From the NCBI GenBank assembly GCA_022695795.1, contig MU404154.1, positions 1 to 64,000 of the forward strand: a stretch of DNA of 64,000 nucleotides. The letters run 5' to 3'. The stretch is from Biscogniauxia marginata (lineage: Eukaryota > Ascomycota > Sordariomycetes > Xylariales > Xylariaceae). The first letter of the stretch is position 1, and each line of letters opens with the position of its first letter. Position numbers and translations under genes: made by a program. The notes beneath the pieces were generated by a model. The model was not told the DNA's origin, searched no databases, and saw only the letters and a list, made by a program, of their open reading frames with translations. Below, piece by piece: positions 44,665 through 58,800 of the stretch.

Positions 44665-47600
44665 GTTTTTTTGCGAATTTAATTTTTATTTAAACGCTTT
44701 AAAATAATAAGTTAAACTTAAAACGAAAACCGTTAAAGTTATAACGTTTTATATTAAGCTTAATAAAGGTTTTTAAACGTATTTCGAAGGTTATAAAAAT
44801 AAAAAACTAATAAATAAAGCCGTAATAATAAGTTAAGTTTAAATTAAGTAAAATGTTTATATAATGAACATAAAAAAAGCGAAATAATAATAATAATACG
44901 AAACTATATAAAAAGTTAAAAATGCTTTTTAAAAAAGGCTTTAAATTTAAAAAAAGAGAATTTTAAAACCTTATTAATAAAAAAGAAATATTATTTAAAT
45001 ATTATTATTATAAAAATAAAAAGTATTTATTAAATTTAAATAAATGCCTTTATAATTAAAAAGTTAATATTAAAAAGATAAATTTAAATCGTTTTACGAG
45101 GTATTTACTTTGAGGTTAAAAGGAATATCGTAAATAAAAATATTACTAAGGAAATAAGAGGGCTTTATAAAGGATTTTACCTTTAAAAAGTTATACCTTA
45201 TAATAAAGATTTTACGGCGTTTTTATATAGCTTTTTAAATTAAAACGATAAAACGAATTATAATTATTTATACGAATTTCGATTTTAATGTAATTATAAA
45301 TTACGTAAGTATTATATTTATAAAAAATGTAAAATTAAACTTAATAAAACTTATAATTTTTATTATTCGCATTATAAAAGAAATATAATATATAATATAT
45401 AAAGTTTTTTAAATTTTTATTATATTAATTAATTATCGAGGCACGATTTATATTTTTTAATAATTTTATATCGTTATTAATAAAAACCTTCGAGAAAAAA
45501 AAAGCTTTTTTTTATTATTTATATTTACGTTAATTAAATAAAAAATCGTTTTAAACGCGAAAACGAATAAATAATAATTTAAAATCGTAATAAAAAATTA
45601 CGAGATTTTATTTATTAAGAAGTTTATAAAGAAATATAAACGAGAAATATATATTTTTATTATTATTTCAATAACGAAAAAAAATACCTTTTTCAGGAAA
45701 AGAGAAAACGTTAAAAACAAAACAAAAAAAATCTTTTTATTAAGTTAACGTTTTATAAAGATATTTTTAAAAATGAAAAGTTTAATATATTATCGCGATA
45801 AAAATAAATAAATAATATTATTATTTTTTTATTAAAAAGTGTTTCGTTATATAGTTTTATTTACTTTTTTATATAAAACGAATTAAATATATTACGCGAA
45901 TATATTAACAAGAGTTTTAAATTAAAATATATATAAAAATTAAAAAGTTTTATTAGTATTTTTATTTTTTTTATATTTAAAAAAATAAAAGTTTATAATT
46001 ATATATTAATTATTAAGTTTTAAATAAAAAATTTATTATAAAGTTATTTAAATATTAAAAGTATTATTTATAAAATAATTAATATATAATAAAGATATTT
46101 TTAAATGTTTATAAAGTAATTCAAGTTTAATAAGAAATAAACATAATAATATATATATTTAATTTAATTTAATTTTGTTATTCGATATTAGTCGAGGAAA
46201 AGTAATCTTGTTAATATGTTATTAAGACGTTTTAATTATATAAAAAACTTAAAAACGAGAATTAAGCTTTTATTTACTTTAAAAGCTAAATTAACTAAAA
46301 TAAAAACTATTAAATTTATAACGAATTACTATTAAAACTTATATTTAATCGTAAAAAACGAAAAGTAAAAATACTTAAATTTAAGTTAAAATTTTTAAGT
46401 ATTATTATTAAAAAATCGTTTTTATAATATAATATTATTAGTTTCATTATACGTCGCGAACGAAGAGGTAATATAAAAAATATATTATTTAAAAAATATG
46501 TCTTTAAATATAAAAAAATTAAAATTTTAAATATAAATTATAAACCTCAAAACTTATAAGCGAAAAAGAGACGTCGCGAAGGCGATATATATAAATAACG
46601 AAGATTTTTAAGTAGTTAATTTAAATAAACTCTTAAAATATTAAAAAAATATTTATATACTTAAAAAACAAAATATTCGAAATAAGTTATTTTAATTTTA
46701 TTATAACGACTTATTAATTAAGTATTTCGATTAAAAAAATAATTAAATTATTAATAAGGAAATACTATTAAAAATAATATAAAACGTAATTAAATAAATT
46801 AATAAATATAATATTTATTACGAAACGTGAGTTTCGCGATATTAATTATACGGCGAAATGGCTTTGTTATTCCTTTTTAATTACTTATAAAAATAAATCT
46901 TTATAAACTTCATTATAAGATTTTTATTTATATAATAAAAGTTAATAAAAATATGAAAATATATCGCTTTTTACTCGTTTTAAAAAATATTAATATTATA
47001 AAATTAATTATTATTTTTTATAAAGAAATAATTTTTCGTTATAAAACTTTATAAAAATTATTTTAAATAAAAGTAACTTATTTATAAGTAAGTTTTAATT
47101 AATTTTATATTTTTATTATAAAATTTAATAGTGTTTATTAATTATATTTTATTTATAAATAAATAGTTAAATAAAGAAATTTAATTAAATTTTAAAGTTT
47201 TATTTTTGTTATTTTATAAATAAAAATAAGCGAACTAAGCGGTAATTTTAAAAAGGCGGAATTTGTTTATAATAATTTTAAATATTAATAAGATATAACC
47301 TTATAAAATTTGCAAATATTAAAAACAATACTTTAAAAAAGAAAGTACTAATAATAAAAAACAAAATAATAAAACTCGAAAAGGTTCGCGAAAAAGTAAG
47401 GAACTATTAATAAAACGTAATTAAAACGTAAAAAAAAATTATAATAATTACTATTAATTAATATAATTAAAAAAAGGATAATAAATAAGTTTATTTATAA
47501 AAAACTTAAAATTTAAATTATTAAATATGAATTTAAATTTTAAATTTATAAAACCTTTTAAAATAATTAAAATAATCGAAATATTAACATATTATTTTTA

Positions 47601-49904
47601 TTTATTTAATAAATATAATCGTTTTTATAACGTTTTTTTATTAGCTAGTTAAAACTATAAAAATTATAAAAAAGAAAAAAAGTAAAAAACTTTTTATAAA
47701 TTTTAAATTTAATTAAAAATAAAAATAAATAAAAAGTTAAAAAAGTAATAAATAAGCGACGATATAATAATAATATATTATATTTAATAAAATAAGCCGA
47801 ATAACTTTTAAAATATAATTAATAAATAAATAAAAAAGATATAAAGAATACTTAAAAATTAATTAACGTGTTCAAGAAATATTAATATAATAAAATTATT
47901 AAAAAAACGAAAAAATAAAAAAACAAAAAATTATTAAAAAAAAGGGAAAATCACGAAAAAAGTAAATACTCGAAAAAAACAAAATATAACTCGAATAAAA
48001 CGTTTTAAATCTTTTACTTAAAAGCCGTAAAAGCCGCGATTTATAAAAAGTAATTAACTTTTAAAAAGTAATATTAAATCCTTGTTTTTTATAATTAAGC
48101 TTTTAAAATAATATTATTAAGTAAAATCTGTTAAAAAAATTCGTTACTTTATAAAGGGTATTTTTATTTATTTTAATATTTATTTTTATCGTTTTTTCGT
48201 AAGTCGTTTTTATAAAAAAGTTAAAAATTAAGAGTTTTTATTTATTAATTAAATGAATAGCATTATAATTATTTAATAAAGTGTTATTAATTAAAAGGTG
48301 TTAAGTAAAGTTTATTATTATATAAATTTCGAAATTTTTATTTAATTTTATAAAAACGGAGTTAATAATTACGATATTTATATTTAAAAGAAATTTCATA
48401 TTTTTAATATCAATTTATCTCGTTTTAATAAGTTTATTATATAATGCTTTTTAATATGAAAATTTTAGTTTCTTTTTAATTTTTTAATATTATTTAATAT
48501 TTAACCTTTTTTAATAATTTTAAAGCTTTATTTATAAATATAAATTTTAATGTTTTATAACTTTTAAAAAGTTATTTATAAGTTTTAAAGCTTTTTAATT
48601 TATAAAGATAATTATATTTTTTATTTTGTTATTAATTACTTTTATTTTAATTAACGCCTTTATTATGTTAACCTCGGTTAAAAAGCTTTTTTTAATTATT
48701 ATTAATTATTACGAAAATCATTAGCTTTTTTATTTAAGTTTTAAAGCGTTTTTATAAATTAAACTATTAAAAATTATTATTTTATTTTAAAGTGTATTTT
48801 AATTATTTATATAACGTTTTATATTTAATAATTTTTATAATTTCTTTTTTAATTTCTTTTAAAGCGATTTTTTATTAATTATATTTAAAAAGTTTTTTAT
48901 AATAATAGTTTTTTTAATTTTAAGGATTTTGTAAATATTTATTTAATTATAAGTTATTTATTACATTAAAATTTAGTTTTTATAACTTGTTTTTTTAATT
49001 TTAACGCTTTTTAAAACCGTTTTATATTACTTTTATATAATAATAAGTATAACGACTTTAAAAAAAGTAAAACGATTTTTAAGTTTTTTAAAAAGTATTT
49101 AATTACTTTTTTATTTATTTATAAAAAAAGTAATTTTAGCGTTAATAAGGTGTTTAATAGCGATAATACGTTTAATAAAATTTATAATTAAATAATAATT
49201 ATTTAAAGTTTATTTAATAAAAAAGGTATTATAAATTATTTACTTTTTTTTATAAAATAATAAAATTTTTATTTATAATTTTAAGTTTAATTTAAATAAA
49301 AATAGGTTTTTTATTAATTATAATATTTACTTTTTAATTTTTAAGTTATTATTTATAATTTTAACATTTATTTTTATAAAGTATCATAATACTTTTAATA
49401 TCGAGATTTATAACGTAATAATATAATAAAGTTATTTAACAGTTTTAAAGTGATTTTTAAAAAATAATAATATAATATAAAGAATTTAAAGAATTTTATT
49501 ATTAAAAACGCCGGGTTTATAATTTTTATAAGTATAAAACTAAAAAGCATATAAAATAAGGTTTAAATAAGCTTACTTTTTTATTTATTTAAGGTAAATA
49601 AAAGGTTTTTTATATATAAGCGTTAATTATTCTTATTAAAATAAACGTAATTACGTGACTTTTTTTATAAGGAGATCCATTATTTATAATTATAAATACC
49701 TTTATTCGTAATATAAAGTTTTATTAAATATAGTGGTTATAATTAATATTACGTATATATAAAAATAACGTAAAAAAAGATCAAAAAAACAAGTTTAAAA
49801 TTATATCTCAATATATAAATATCTTATTATACTACTTCTTTTTTATTTAATAAAAGTAAGTTAATAATTATTTTTAAACTTATATTAAATTAATATAAGT
49901 TTAA

Positions 49905-50110
49905 CTTTAATGTGTTTTATAAGCAAATAAGTTATATAAGCAAGTAAACTAGTTTTTATAACTTTCATAGTTTTAATTATTAAAAAATATTTACATGACA
50001 TTAAAATTAATTAATAATTATTATTATTTAAATCGTCTTTTTTAGTTTTACGCTTTAAAAACTAAATATTTTTTATATTAAATATTTAGTTTTTTAACAC
50101 ATAATTTAAG
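49905..50110 (-). repeat. Copy of the AAAACTAAATA-palindrome repeat family
   Basis: Contains AAAACTAAATATTTTTTAT followed by ATTAAATATTTAGTTTT, a self-complementary core, preceded by AAGCAAGTAAACTAG. Same family, in reverse orientation, as the copies at 55770 and 58385. RIP-mutated. Confidence 0.6.
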
Positions 50111-51857
50111 TTAATTAATTTATTATAATTTCCGAGTTAAGGCTTTTTAAAATTAAAATAAAAAAATTAATAACAAATAAAAATAATTATAATTTCTCAA
50201 AATTTAAATTATTAAATATCTTTTTATTTATTATATAAATATATATATTATATCGTTTTTACTTAATTATCTTTTTTTTATTAATTATAATATTATTTTT
50301 TTAATTTATAAAGTTATTTCTTTTTTTATATTAAATGTTTTTTATTTATAATTACTTATTTTTAGTTTTATATCGTTTATTAAAAATGTAATTTATTTTT
50401 TAAAAATAAATTATTTTATTTTATAATAAAGCTACTTTATATATTAATAATAAAATAGTTTTTATAAATTAATTATAAATATTTATAATATTTATAAAAA
50501 AAACTTTTTTAATGTTTTTTAACTTTATTTATAATAAAATAAAATAATAATAATATTTTATAAGTTATTATAAATGTTTTAACTTTTTAAAATACTTAAT
50601 TTATATTAAAATCGAGAAAAGGTATATACGCTTTTTATATAAAAAGTAATATAATAATAACGTTTTATTAAGTTTTTTATAATTATTTAAAATTAATAAA
50701 TATTTAAAGCTTTATATTCGATTTTTAATATAAAAGTCGAAATGCTTGATAAATTTTATATTAAGTTTATATATTAAAAGTATTTATTATAATATTAAAA
50801 AAATATAAAGAAAAAAAATTAAAAAATTATTACATATTATTACATATTATATATATATCTTTATATATTTCGTTTAAATAGTAATTATCGTTTTAATAAT
50901 TATATTATTTAATAATATATCTTATTATTAATTAATTATACGTATTTTTAATATAAATAAGCTTAATTTAACTTTTTAAACTAAAAAGCGAAAAAGAGAA
51001 TTATTATAAAGATTTAAGCCCCTTTTTTCGCGATAATTCGTTAAGCTTATTAGTAAATTTCGTAATACTCGATATAAAAACTAAAAATATTAATATACTT
51101 TTTAATTTTAATAACGTATCTAACTAGATATGTAAATAAAAACTCCTTAATAAACGTTTTTCGAGCTTAATTTTAAGCTCGAACGAACCCCGCTACCGTG
51201 TAAATATACCTCTTTTTTTATCCTTATTTATATGTAATCGTTTTATAAAAAGTATAATCGTATTAATAATAAAAACGACTTTTTATAAAGCTTTTATTAA
51301 AACTTAATAAGATTGATTTTTAAAAATTAACTTTTAAGACTTTTTTTAAACTAAGTTAATTTAAATTTAACGCGAAATTCGTTTTTTTATATATTTAAAA
51401 TGTATTTTCTTATTAAAAAGATTTTTAAAAGAAATTAAAGTTTTTAAATTTTAATATTTTTACGCTTATTACAAATAATATAAAAATAATATATTTTATT
51501 ATTACGTATTTAACAAATAATTTAAAAAAAGTAGATTTATAATACTTATTACTTTAATATTAAGAGTTTTTATTTAAATATTAGTTTTATTAAAAATAAA
51601 ATTATTATTTAAAAATATTTATATAAAAAAGGTTTATATATATCGATAAAATATAACGTAATTATATAAATATTAAAAAGAAGTTAAAATAAAATTTTAA
51701 ATTAAAGCTTTTACTTTTTAAATAAAAAAAGAATTTTTTAAAAAAAAATCGAAAAATATACTTTATAAAACTTAATTTTACATTTTATAATAATAAGTTT
51801 ATATATAAATTAAAAATAAAGATTTATAATTTGGGAATATATTTTATTAAATTTTAA

Positions 51858-51988
51858 TGTCACAAGGGGTTAGCCACGGGGTGGTTAGCTATATATGATA
51901 AGATTAAAGCCTTGGATTTCACTCTTATAAGTGAAATCGCTGACCTTTTAGGTTATTAGCGCAACGGCTACAAGGCACTGTTATGACA
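51858..51988. mobile_element. Unmutated 131-bp insertion with TGTCA...TGACA ends
   Basis: Begins TGTCACAAGG and ends GTTATGACA, flanked by TTTAA on both sides (51853-51857 and 51989-51993), a 5-bp target-site duplication. Composition is normal within the RIP block. It has an internal perfect hairpin, GATTTCACT (51915-51923) with AGTGAAATC (51930-51938). Either a very short solo LTR (as in terminal-repeat miniature retrotransposons) or a MITE; TG...CA ends favour the former. Confidence 0.65.
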
Positions 51989-54900
51989 TTTAATAAAATT
52001 TAAAATTTATTAAAAAAACTCCGGGAATAAAAAAAGGAAAATCTTTTTAATAAACCGAGTAAATAATCTTTTTTAAAATTTATAAAATTAAAAGTCTTGC
52101 CCATCGGCGAGGGGTAATTATATATAAATTATAAAAACTTATATATTTAATAAACGTTTTAAAGGGTTTTAAAAACCTTTTTTTCGTGTTTTAAAAGGGA
52201 GCTCCCTTTTTTACCTTTTATATATAAACTAAATATTATAAATTTTCTTAGTATTTTCGTAAGTAATATTCCCTTTTTTAAAAGCGCTTAAATTATAAGG
52301 AAATAAATTAATTAAATATTAATTTACGTATTTCGAAACGAGTTCTTTTTAAAGGTTTTATTTCCGCTTTTTTTATTCCTTTTTCTTTTTTTATTAATAT
52401 AAATTAAAACCCGCTTTTTTATAACGCTTTTTTTATTTATATATATAATTAATTTATTTTTAAAACGACTTTATATATTATATATTTATAAAAAATCCCG
52501 TTTTTTTTAAAAAATAATATAAATTCGATTTTTCGGCTTTTATTATAATATAATTAAAATATAAAACGTTATATTAATAAATGAAAATATTAATTATATC
52601 GTTATAAATAATATTTTTAAATAATAAAAGGCTTAATTAATTTTATAAATAAATATTAAAACATTAAGTCGCTTTTTTAATAATAAATAAATATATACGT
52701 TTTATAAGTTTTATAAATTAAATTTTATTATATATTTACGTTTTTAATTAAGATTTTAAAAATTACTTTAAGATAAATATAAAATAATTAAAAAAATTAT
52801 ATATTTATAAAAATTAATTTTTTATTTTTTATTAAACAAGAAAAACCGCGTATTTTAAATAATTAAATCAAAGCGCTTAATTAATTAATTAAAAAAGTTA
52901 AAATAAATAATAATATTAAAATATAAAAAATTTTATTTATTTTATTTATTAAAAAAAACATCGTAAAAAGAAGGTTATATTTTAATACTAGTTTTATTTA
53001 CGAAAAAAGCATTTTTTTAAACTTAATATATTAAAATAAATAAATCTTAAACCTTTAAAGTAAAAAAAAAATAATATTAAAATCTTTATTAATAAAACCA
53101 CTAATAATTTTCGAAACTTTAAATAAAAATCGTATATTTAAACGAAAAATAAAAGTAATTATATATTTATATTTAACTTTTATATTTTTATTTTTATTAT
53201 TTAAAATCTTTTTATTTAATTTCCGTTTTAATAAACTAAGTTTAATATCGATATTTATTTTTTTTATTTTAATTATAATATTATTTATACCTTTATAAAT
53301 AAACCTTTTAATAATAATAAAATATATATATTATTATTATAATATAAAAATTATACTTTATATTATTCTTTTTTTTAATGTAATAAAGTTTATTCGTTTT
53401 ATTATTATAAGCTTTTATAACGCGAATAAATAACTATATATAAAAAAGAAAAAACTATAATTATAACTTAATATAAAAATAACGATATTAATTTAAAATA
53501 ATATTAAATCGCTACTTTTTATTTATAAACCGAAAATAATAAAATTAAGAATTATTTTTCGAAAAAGGAAAAAACCTTATTATAATAATAAACGACTTAA
53601 TTATTAACGCCGTATTATTAATCTTATTAAAACATTAAAAACCGAATAAGTATGTAACATAATACTTTATTAAGTTAAAATATGTATATTATAAAACCTT
53701 AATATATAAAGTTTTATCGCGATATTTAAGTTATAAATAAAAACTTTATTATTATCACGATAAATACTCGTAAAAAAATTAATTTTAAGTAATAAAAATC
53801 TTATATTATTATTTTTAATATATATATTATAATTAATAAAAGTATTATTAATATTTTTAATTATTTTTATTTTGTCGTTTTTACGACGTTTAATAAATAA
53901 TCGAACGTATTTAGTAAAATTTCGTTTGGTATTATTAAACCGGAAATAACGCCGTTATTTTTAATTAAATTTATAAAGCATTATTATTTTTAAATATTAA
54001 TCGTGTTAATAATAATAAAAATAATAAAAAATTATAACTTTAAATAAAGTCGTTTTAATTTAATAAATTAAACCGGAATTATTAATTGCGATAATAAATA
54101 AATATAATGTTATTACAAAAAATAACGAAAATACGATTATTATAATAAAAAAAATTATAAATCGATATTAATAAAATAATATATATAATTTTAAATCGAT
54201 ATAACTAAAAGTCGAGATTAATATAACACGTTATTTTAAATTTAATAATATTAATAATATTAATATTAATAACTCGTATATTAAATTAAGCTATATAACG
54301 TTTAAAGCCGTGAATAATAAGATATTTAAAACGTCGATATTTTAATTAAATAAAAGCGGTAATATAAATAAAATAAAAAAGGTTTATAATAATATAATAA
54401 ATATAAAAAAACTTAATACCGTTAATAATAATTATTAAAACTTATTATTTTAATAAAAAACGAAAACGATATAAATAAAATAAAGTATATTACTTATTAA
54501 TATAAATAAAAACGAGAATAATAATAATTAAATATATATATACGTAAAATTAATAAACTTAAAAACTAATAATATTCGAAAATATAATAAATATTAATAT
54601 AAAAAACGACTAATTATTAATTATATATTAAAAAACTAAATAAATAAAACTAAATAAATAATAAAAGTTTATATAAATTTATTATATAAAGAATATATAT
54701 AAAGAATAATTAATAAATAAATAAAACCGAATAAACGAAATAAAAATAATATATTATATTTAAAAGTTAATAATCTTTAAAAGGAAAATATAACATATTA
54801 TTAAATATAAACCGCGTAAATATTCTTCGTATTATAAATAAAATTATAATCCAGGTTTATATAACTAATAAAAAGTAAAACCATACTCGCGTAAACGGCT

Positions 54901-55769
54901 CGATCTCTCGGTTTTAATCATCGCGTATAAACACGCACTTTAAAAAAGGTAAAGAAAACTTTAAAATAAACAAAGCGCCCCCTTATTTTAAGCGATTAAT
55001 TAATAAAATTATTTAGTTTTTAATATAAAAAAGCTAAACACTAACATTATAACTATAATATTATAAAATTAAGTATTTTTTTAATTAATATAATAAATAA
55101 TAATATAATAAAATTATTAATATTAATAATTTAAATAATTATAACTTATTTTCGATTTTTTATTAAATTTATTAAAGTTATTTATATCGTTTTATATTTA
55201 TTATTATTATATTAATTTAAATTATTTTTAATATATATTTAAGTTTTTATATAAAGTTTTTTAATAATTTATTTATTTATTTAAATATATTTATAATAAT
55301 TTTTATCGTTATATAAAATTAAAAATTTAGTTTTTTTTAACGCGTCTCGCGTCGCGTTCGCGTAATAAAAAGTTTATTATCGCGATAATATAATTTAAAC
55401 GAGAAAAAAATAACTAATTATTTAAATTAATAATATATTAAATAATAATTATTTCTTTATAAAATATAAGTTTTTAAATATTTAATTTTATAATTAATTA
55501 TATAAATATATTATTATTTTGTTTTTATAATATTATATAAAAAATATTATAAAGTGTTATTAATTTATAATAACTTATTTTTAAATAATACCGTTTATAT
55601 TTAACCGTATAAGTTATTTAAGTTTTTATTAATATTATTAAGTTTTAAAATAAATAAATAAATAAATTAATATTTTTTTATTATTTTATTTTAAAAAAAC
55701 ATATAAATATAATTTTACGCGTTTTAATAATAATAATAAATATATTATTTATAAACTAATTAATTTAAA

Positions 55770-56000
55770 TTATACGTTAAAAACTAAATACTTAATATAA
55801 AAAAAGTATTTAATTTTTAAAGTATAAAACTAAAAAAAATAATTTAAATAATAGTAATTATTAATTAATTTTAATATTACGTAAATATTTTTTTAATAGT
55901 TAAAATTACGAAAATTATAAAAACTAGTTTATTTATTTATGTGGCTTACTCGTTTATAAGATATGTTATTTAATTTTTTAACGCGTAATTTATATTAATT
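55770..56000 (+). repeat. Copy of the AAAACTAAATA-palindrome repeat family (empty LTR site)
   Basis: Reads GTTAAAAACTAAATACTTAA...GTATTTAATTTTTAAAGTATAAAAC...TTTTAATATTACGTAAAT, closely parallel to 58385-58800 but without the LTR-like insertion, so it shows the pre-insertion state. RIP-mutated. Confidence 0.65.
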
Positions 56001-56195
56001 AATTAAATATATTTTTCGAATTAAAATCTTTTAAAACTAAAATTAATTAAAACTCTTTAAAAATTAAATTGTTAAATATTTTTTATTTATTATATAAATA
56101 ACGTATCATTTAAACGAATGAGTTATATAAACAAATAAACTAGTTTTCGTAATTATTATACTTTTAATTTTTAATAATTATAAAATTAACTTATT

Positions 56196-56295
56196 NNNNN
56201 NNNNNNNNNNNNNNNNNNNNNNNNNNNNNNNNNNNNNNNNNNNNNNNNNNNNNNNNNNNNNNNNNNNNNNNNNNNNNNNNNNNNNNNNNNNNNNN
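56196..56295. other. Assembly gap (100 N)
   Basis: Exactly 100 N, the usual placeholder for a gap of unknown length. A truncated copy of the local repeat family (56120-56195) precedes it and a tandem array follows it, so a repeat is the likely cause. Confidence 0.95.
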
Positions 56296-56408
56296 TATTT
56301 ATATAGTTTATTTATTTATATAGTTTATTTATTTATATAGTTTATTTATTTATATAGTTTATTTATTTATATAGTTTATTTATTTATATAGTTTATTTAT
56401 TTATATAA
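56296..56408. repeat. 17-bp tandem repeat beside the gap
   Basis: About six to seven copies of TTTATTTATTTATATAG, directly abutting the N run. The true array is probably longer and was collapsed or cut in the assembly. Confidence 0.85.
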
Positions 56409-56454
56409 TACGTTATTTAAATAAAAGTTTAAATTAAATAATAATATTATATAT

Positions 56455-56650
56455 AACGTACTATATAAACAAGTAAATAAAATAAGCTCGCGAATTAAAT
56501 TTTATAGTTATTACATTTTTAATTATTAAAAATCATTTACGTTATATTAAAATTAATTAATAATTATTATTATTTAAACCGTTTTATTTAGCTTTATATT
56601 TTAAAAACTAAATACCTTTTTTATATTAAGTATTTGGTTTTTTAAAACGT
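56455..56650 (-). repeat. Inverted copy of the AAAACTAAATA-palindrome repeat family
   Basis: Its reverse complement reads GGTATTTAGTTTTTAAAATATAAAGCTAAATAAAACGG...AATATAACGTAAATGATTTTTAAT, matching 58385-58800. It is inverted relative to the copy at 55770, so the assembly gap lies between two inverted copies. Confidence 0.65.
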
Positions 56651-58384
56651 GATTTATATTATTTAATTAAAAATTAATATATTTATTATTATTTTTAAAA
56701 CACGTAAAATTATAATTATATATATATTTTTTAGATTTTTTAAATTAATTAATAATTAAAAATATTATTTAAATACTAATTTTTATTAATTATTAAAATT
56801 TTATAATGTTTTTAATATTATATTATAACGACGATTTAAAAACATATTTACGCGATTAATTATTATATTAAATCTCCGAAAATTTATATTTTATAAAAAG
56901 GTTATAATTGTTTAACATATTATTAACTTAAATTAATAATTATTTCTTTTTCGTTTTTATTATGTTATGAAAATAATAAATATCTTATTACGCGATTACG
57001 ATGCGAGACGCGTTAAATAAAATAAAAATTTTAATTTTATATAATAATAAAAAACCTTTTAAACGCATTTAAATAAATAAATAAATAAATAAATAATTAA
57101 TTAATTAATTAAAAAGCTTTTTATGAAAACTTAAATATATATCGAAAATAATATAAATTAATATATAATATAATTACGAAATATATATATATATAATTTT
57201 AATAAAATAAAATTTATAATTAAAATAATTATTAAAACTAATATAATAATAATAAATATAAAATAATATAAACGATTATAATAAACTTAATAAAATAATT
57301 AAAAATAAATTATAATTATTTAAATTATATATATTATTAATTATTTGTTATTATTATATATTATTTTAATTTAAAAAACATTTTGCTTTATAATATCGCG
57401 ATAACTTATTATTATTAAAAAGTAAAATTACGATATTAAATAATAATTAAATTATAAATAAATTTAATAAAAACTTTATAAAGTACTTTTATAAATATAT
57501 AAAAAAAAAAAAATCGTTATATTTTATATATTTAGTTATTTATTATATAAATTTTAACTTTTTAATTTCGTATATTTTAATATTTTAAAATAAATATATA
57601 ATAATTATTTATAAGATTTAATAAATTTTTATTATATTTATATTATAAAAAAACTTTTTAATTAACTTTATAAATATTTTCGTTATTATAATAATTATTT
57701 CGAATATATAAATTAAATTTTGCGTAATTAAATTAATTCTTTTTAATTTAAAAAAAGTTATTATTATATTACTTTTTATATAAAAAAATATATATATATT
57801 CTTTTTTAACCTCGATATAAATTAAGTATTTTAAAAAGTTAAAACACTTATAATAACTCACGAAATATTTTTATAATTTAATTATATTATAAATAAAATT
57901 AAAAAGCATTAAAAAAGTTTTTTTAAAAGTATTATAAATACTTATAATTAATTTATAAAAACTATTTTAATATTAATATATAAAATATTTTTATTACGAG
58001 ATAAAACTACTTATTTTCGAGAAATAAATTATATTTTTAATAAATAATATAAAACTAAAAATAAGTAATTATAAATAAAAGGATTATTTAATATAAAAAA
58101 AGAAATAACTTTATAAATTAAGAAAAATAATATTATAATTAATAATAAAAAAGGAAAGCCTCGAAAAAAAGTAATAATTAAGCAAAAATAATATAATATA
58201 TATAATTAATTTAATTATAATATATATATTTATATAACAAATAAAGATATAATTAATAATATTTATATAATAAATATAAAAATATTTAATAATTTAAATT
58301 TTGAGGAGTTATAATTAATTTTATTTATTATTTATTATTTATTTTAATTTTAAAAGGCTTTAACTTAAAAAATGTAATAAACTA

Positions 58385-58800
58385 AATAATATAAATTACA
58401 CTTTAAAAAACTAAATATTTAATATAAAAAAGATATTTAGTTTTTGTTGGTAGGTGTACGTACGTATGAAAAGCAAATAACAATAACAATATGAAAGATA
58501 GGGGTGAGACTGGTGTAATATTGATGTCTAAGGAGGGAAAAGTCTACCTGAGTTGTGCTGTTAAAGGCAGCCTATTTATACTTAAAGAATGTACTAGTTT
58601 CTATGCGGGGACATAGCCCTTGTCTGTCAACCAACCATCAGTTTTTAAAGTATAAAGCTAAATAAAATAGTTCGAATAATAATAATTATTAATTAATTTC
58701 GATGCGACGTAAATGATTTTTAATGATTAAAAGTGTAATAATTATAAAATTTCGTTTACGAGCTTGTTTTATTTACTCGCTTATATAATATGTTATATTT
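58385..58800 (+). repeat. Repeat-family copy split by an LTR-like insertion
   Basis: Left part 58385-58444 and right part 58641-58800 together match the copies at 55770 and 56455; the 196-bp insertion at 58445-58640 separates them. RIP-mutated apart from the insertion. Confidence 0.65.
58445..58640. mobile_element. Solo LTR-like insertion, 196 bp, unmutated
   Basis: Begins TGTTGGTAGG and ends CCAACCATCA, flanked by GTTTT at 58440-58444 and 58641-58645. The uninterrupted related copies at 55770 and 56455 have a single (A/G)TTTTTAAA at this place, so the insertion and its 5-bp duplication are well supported. Normal composition and a TATTTATACTTAAAG promoter-like stretch fit a short LTR. Confidence 0.8.
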
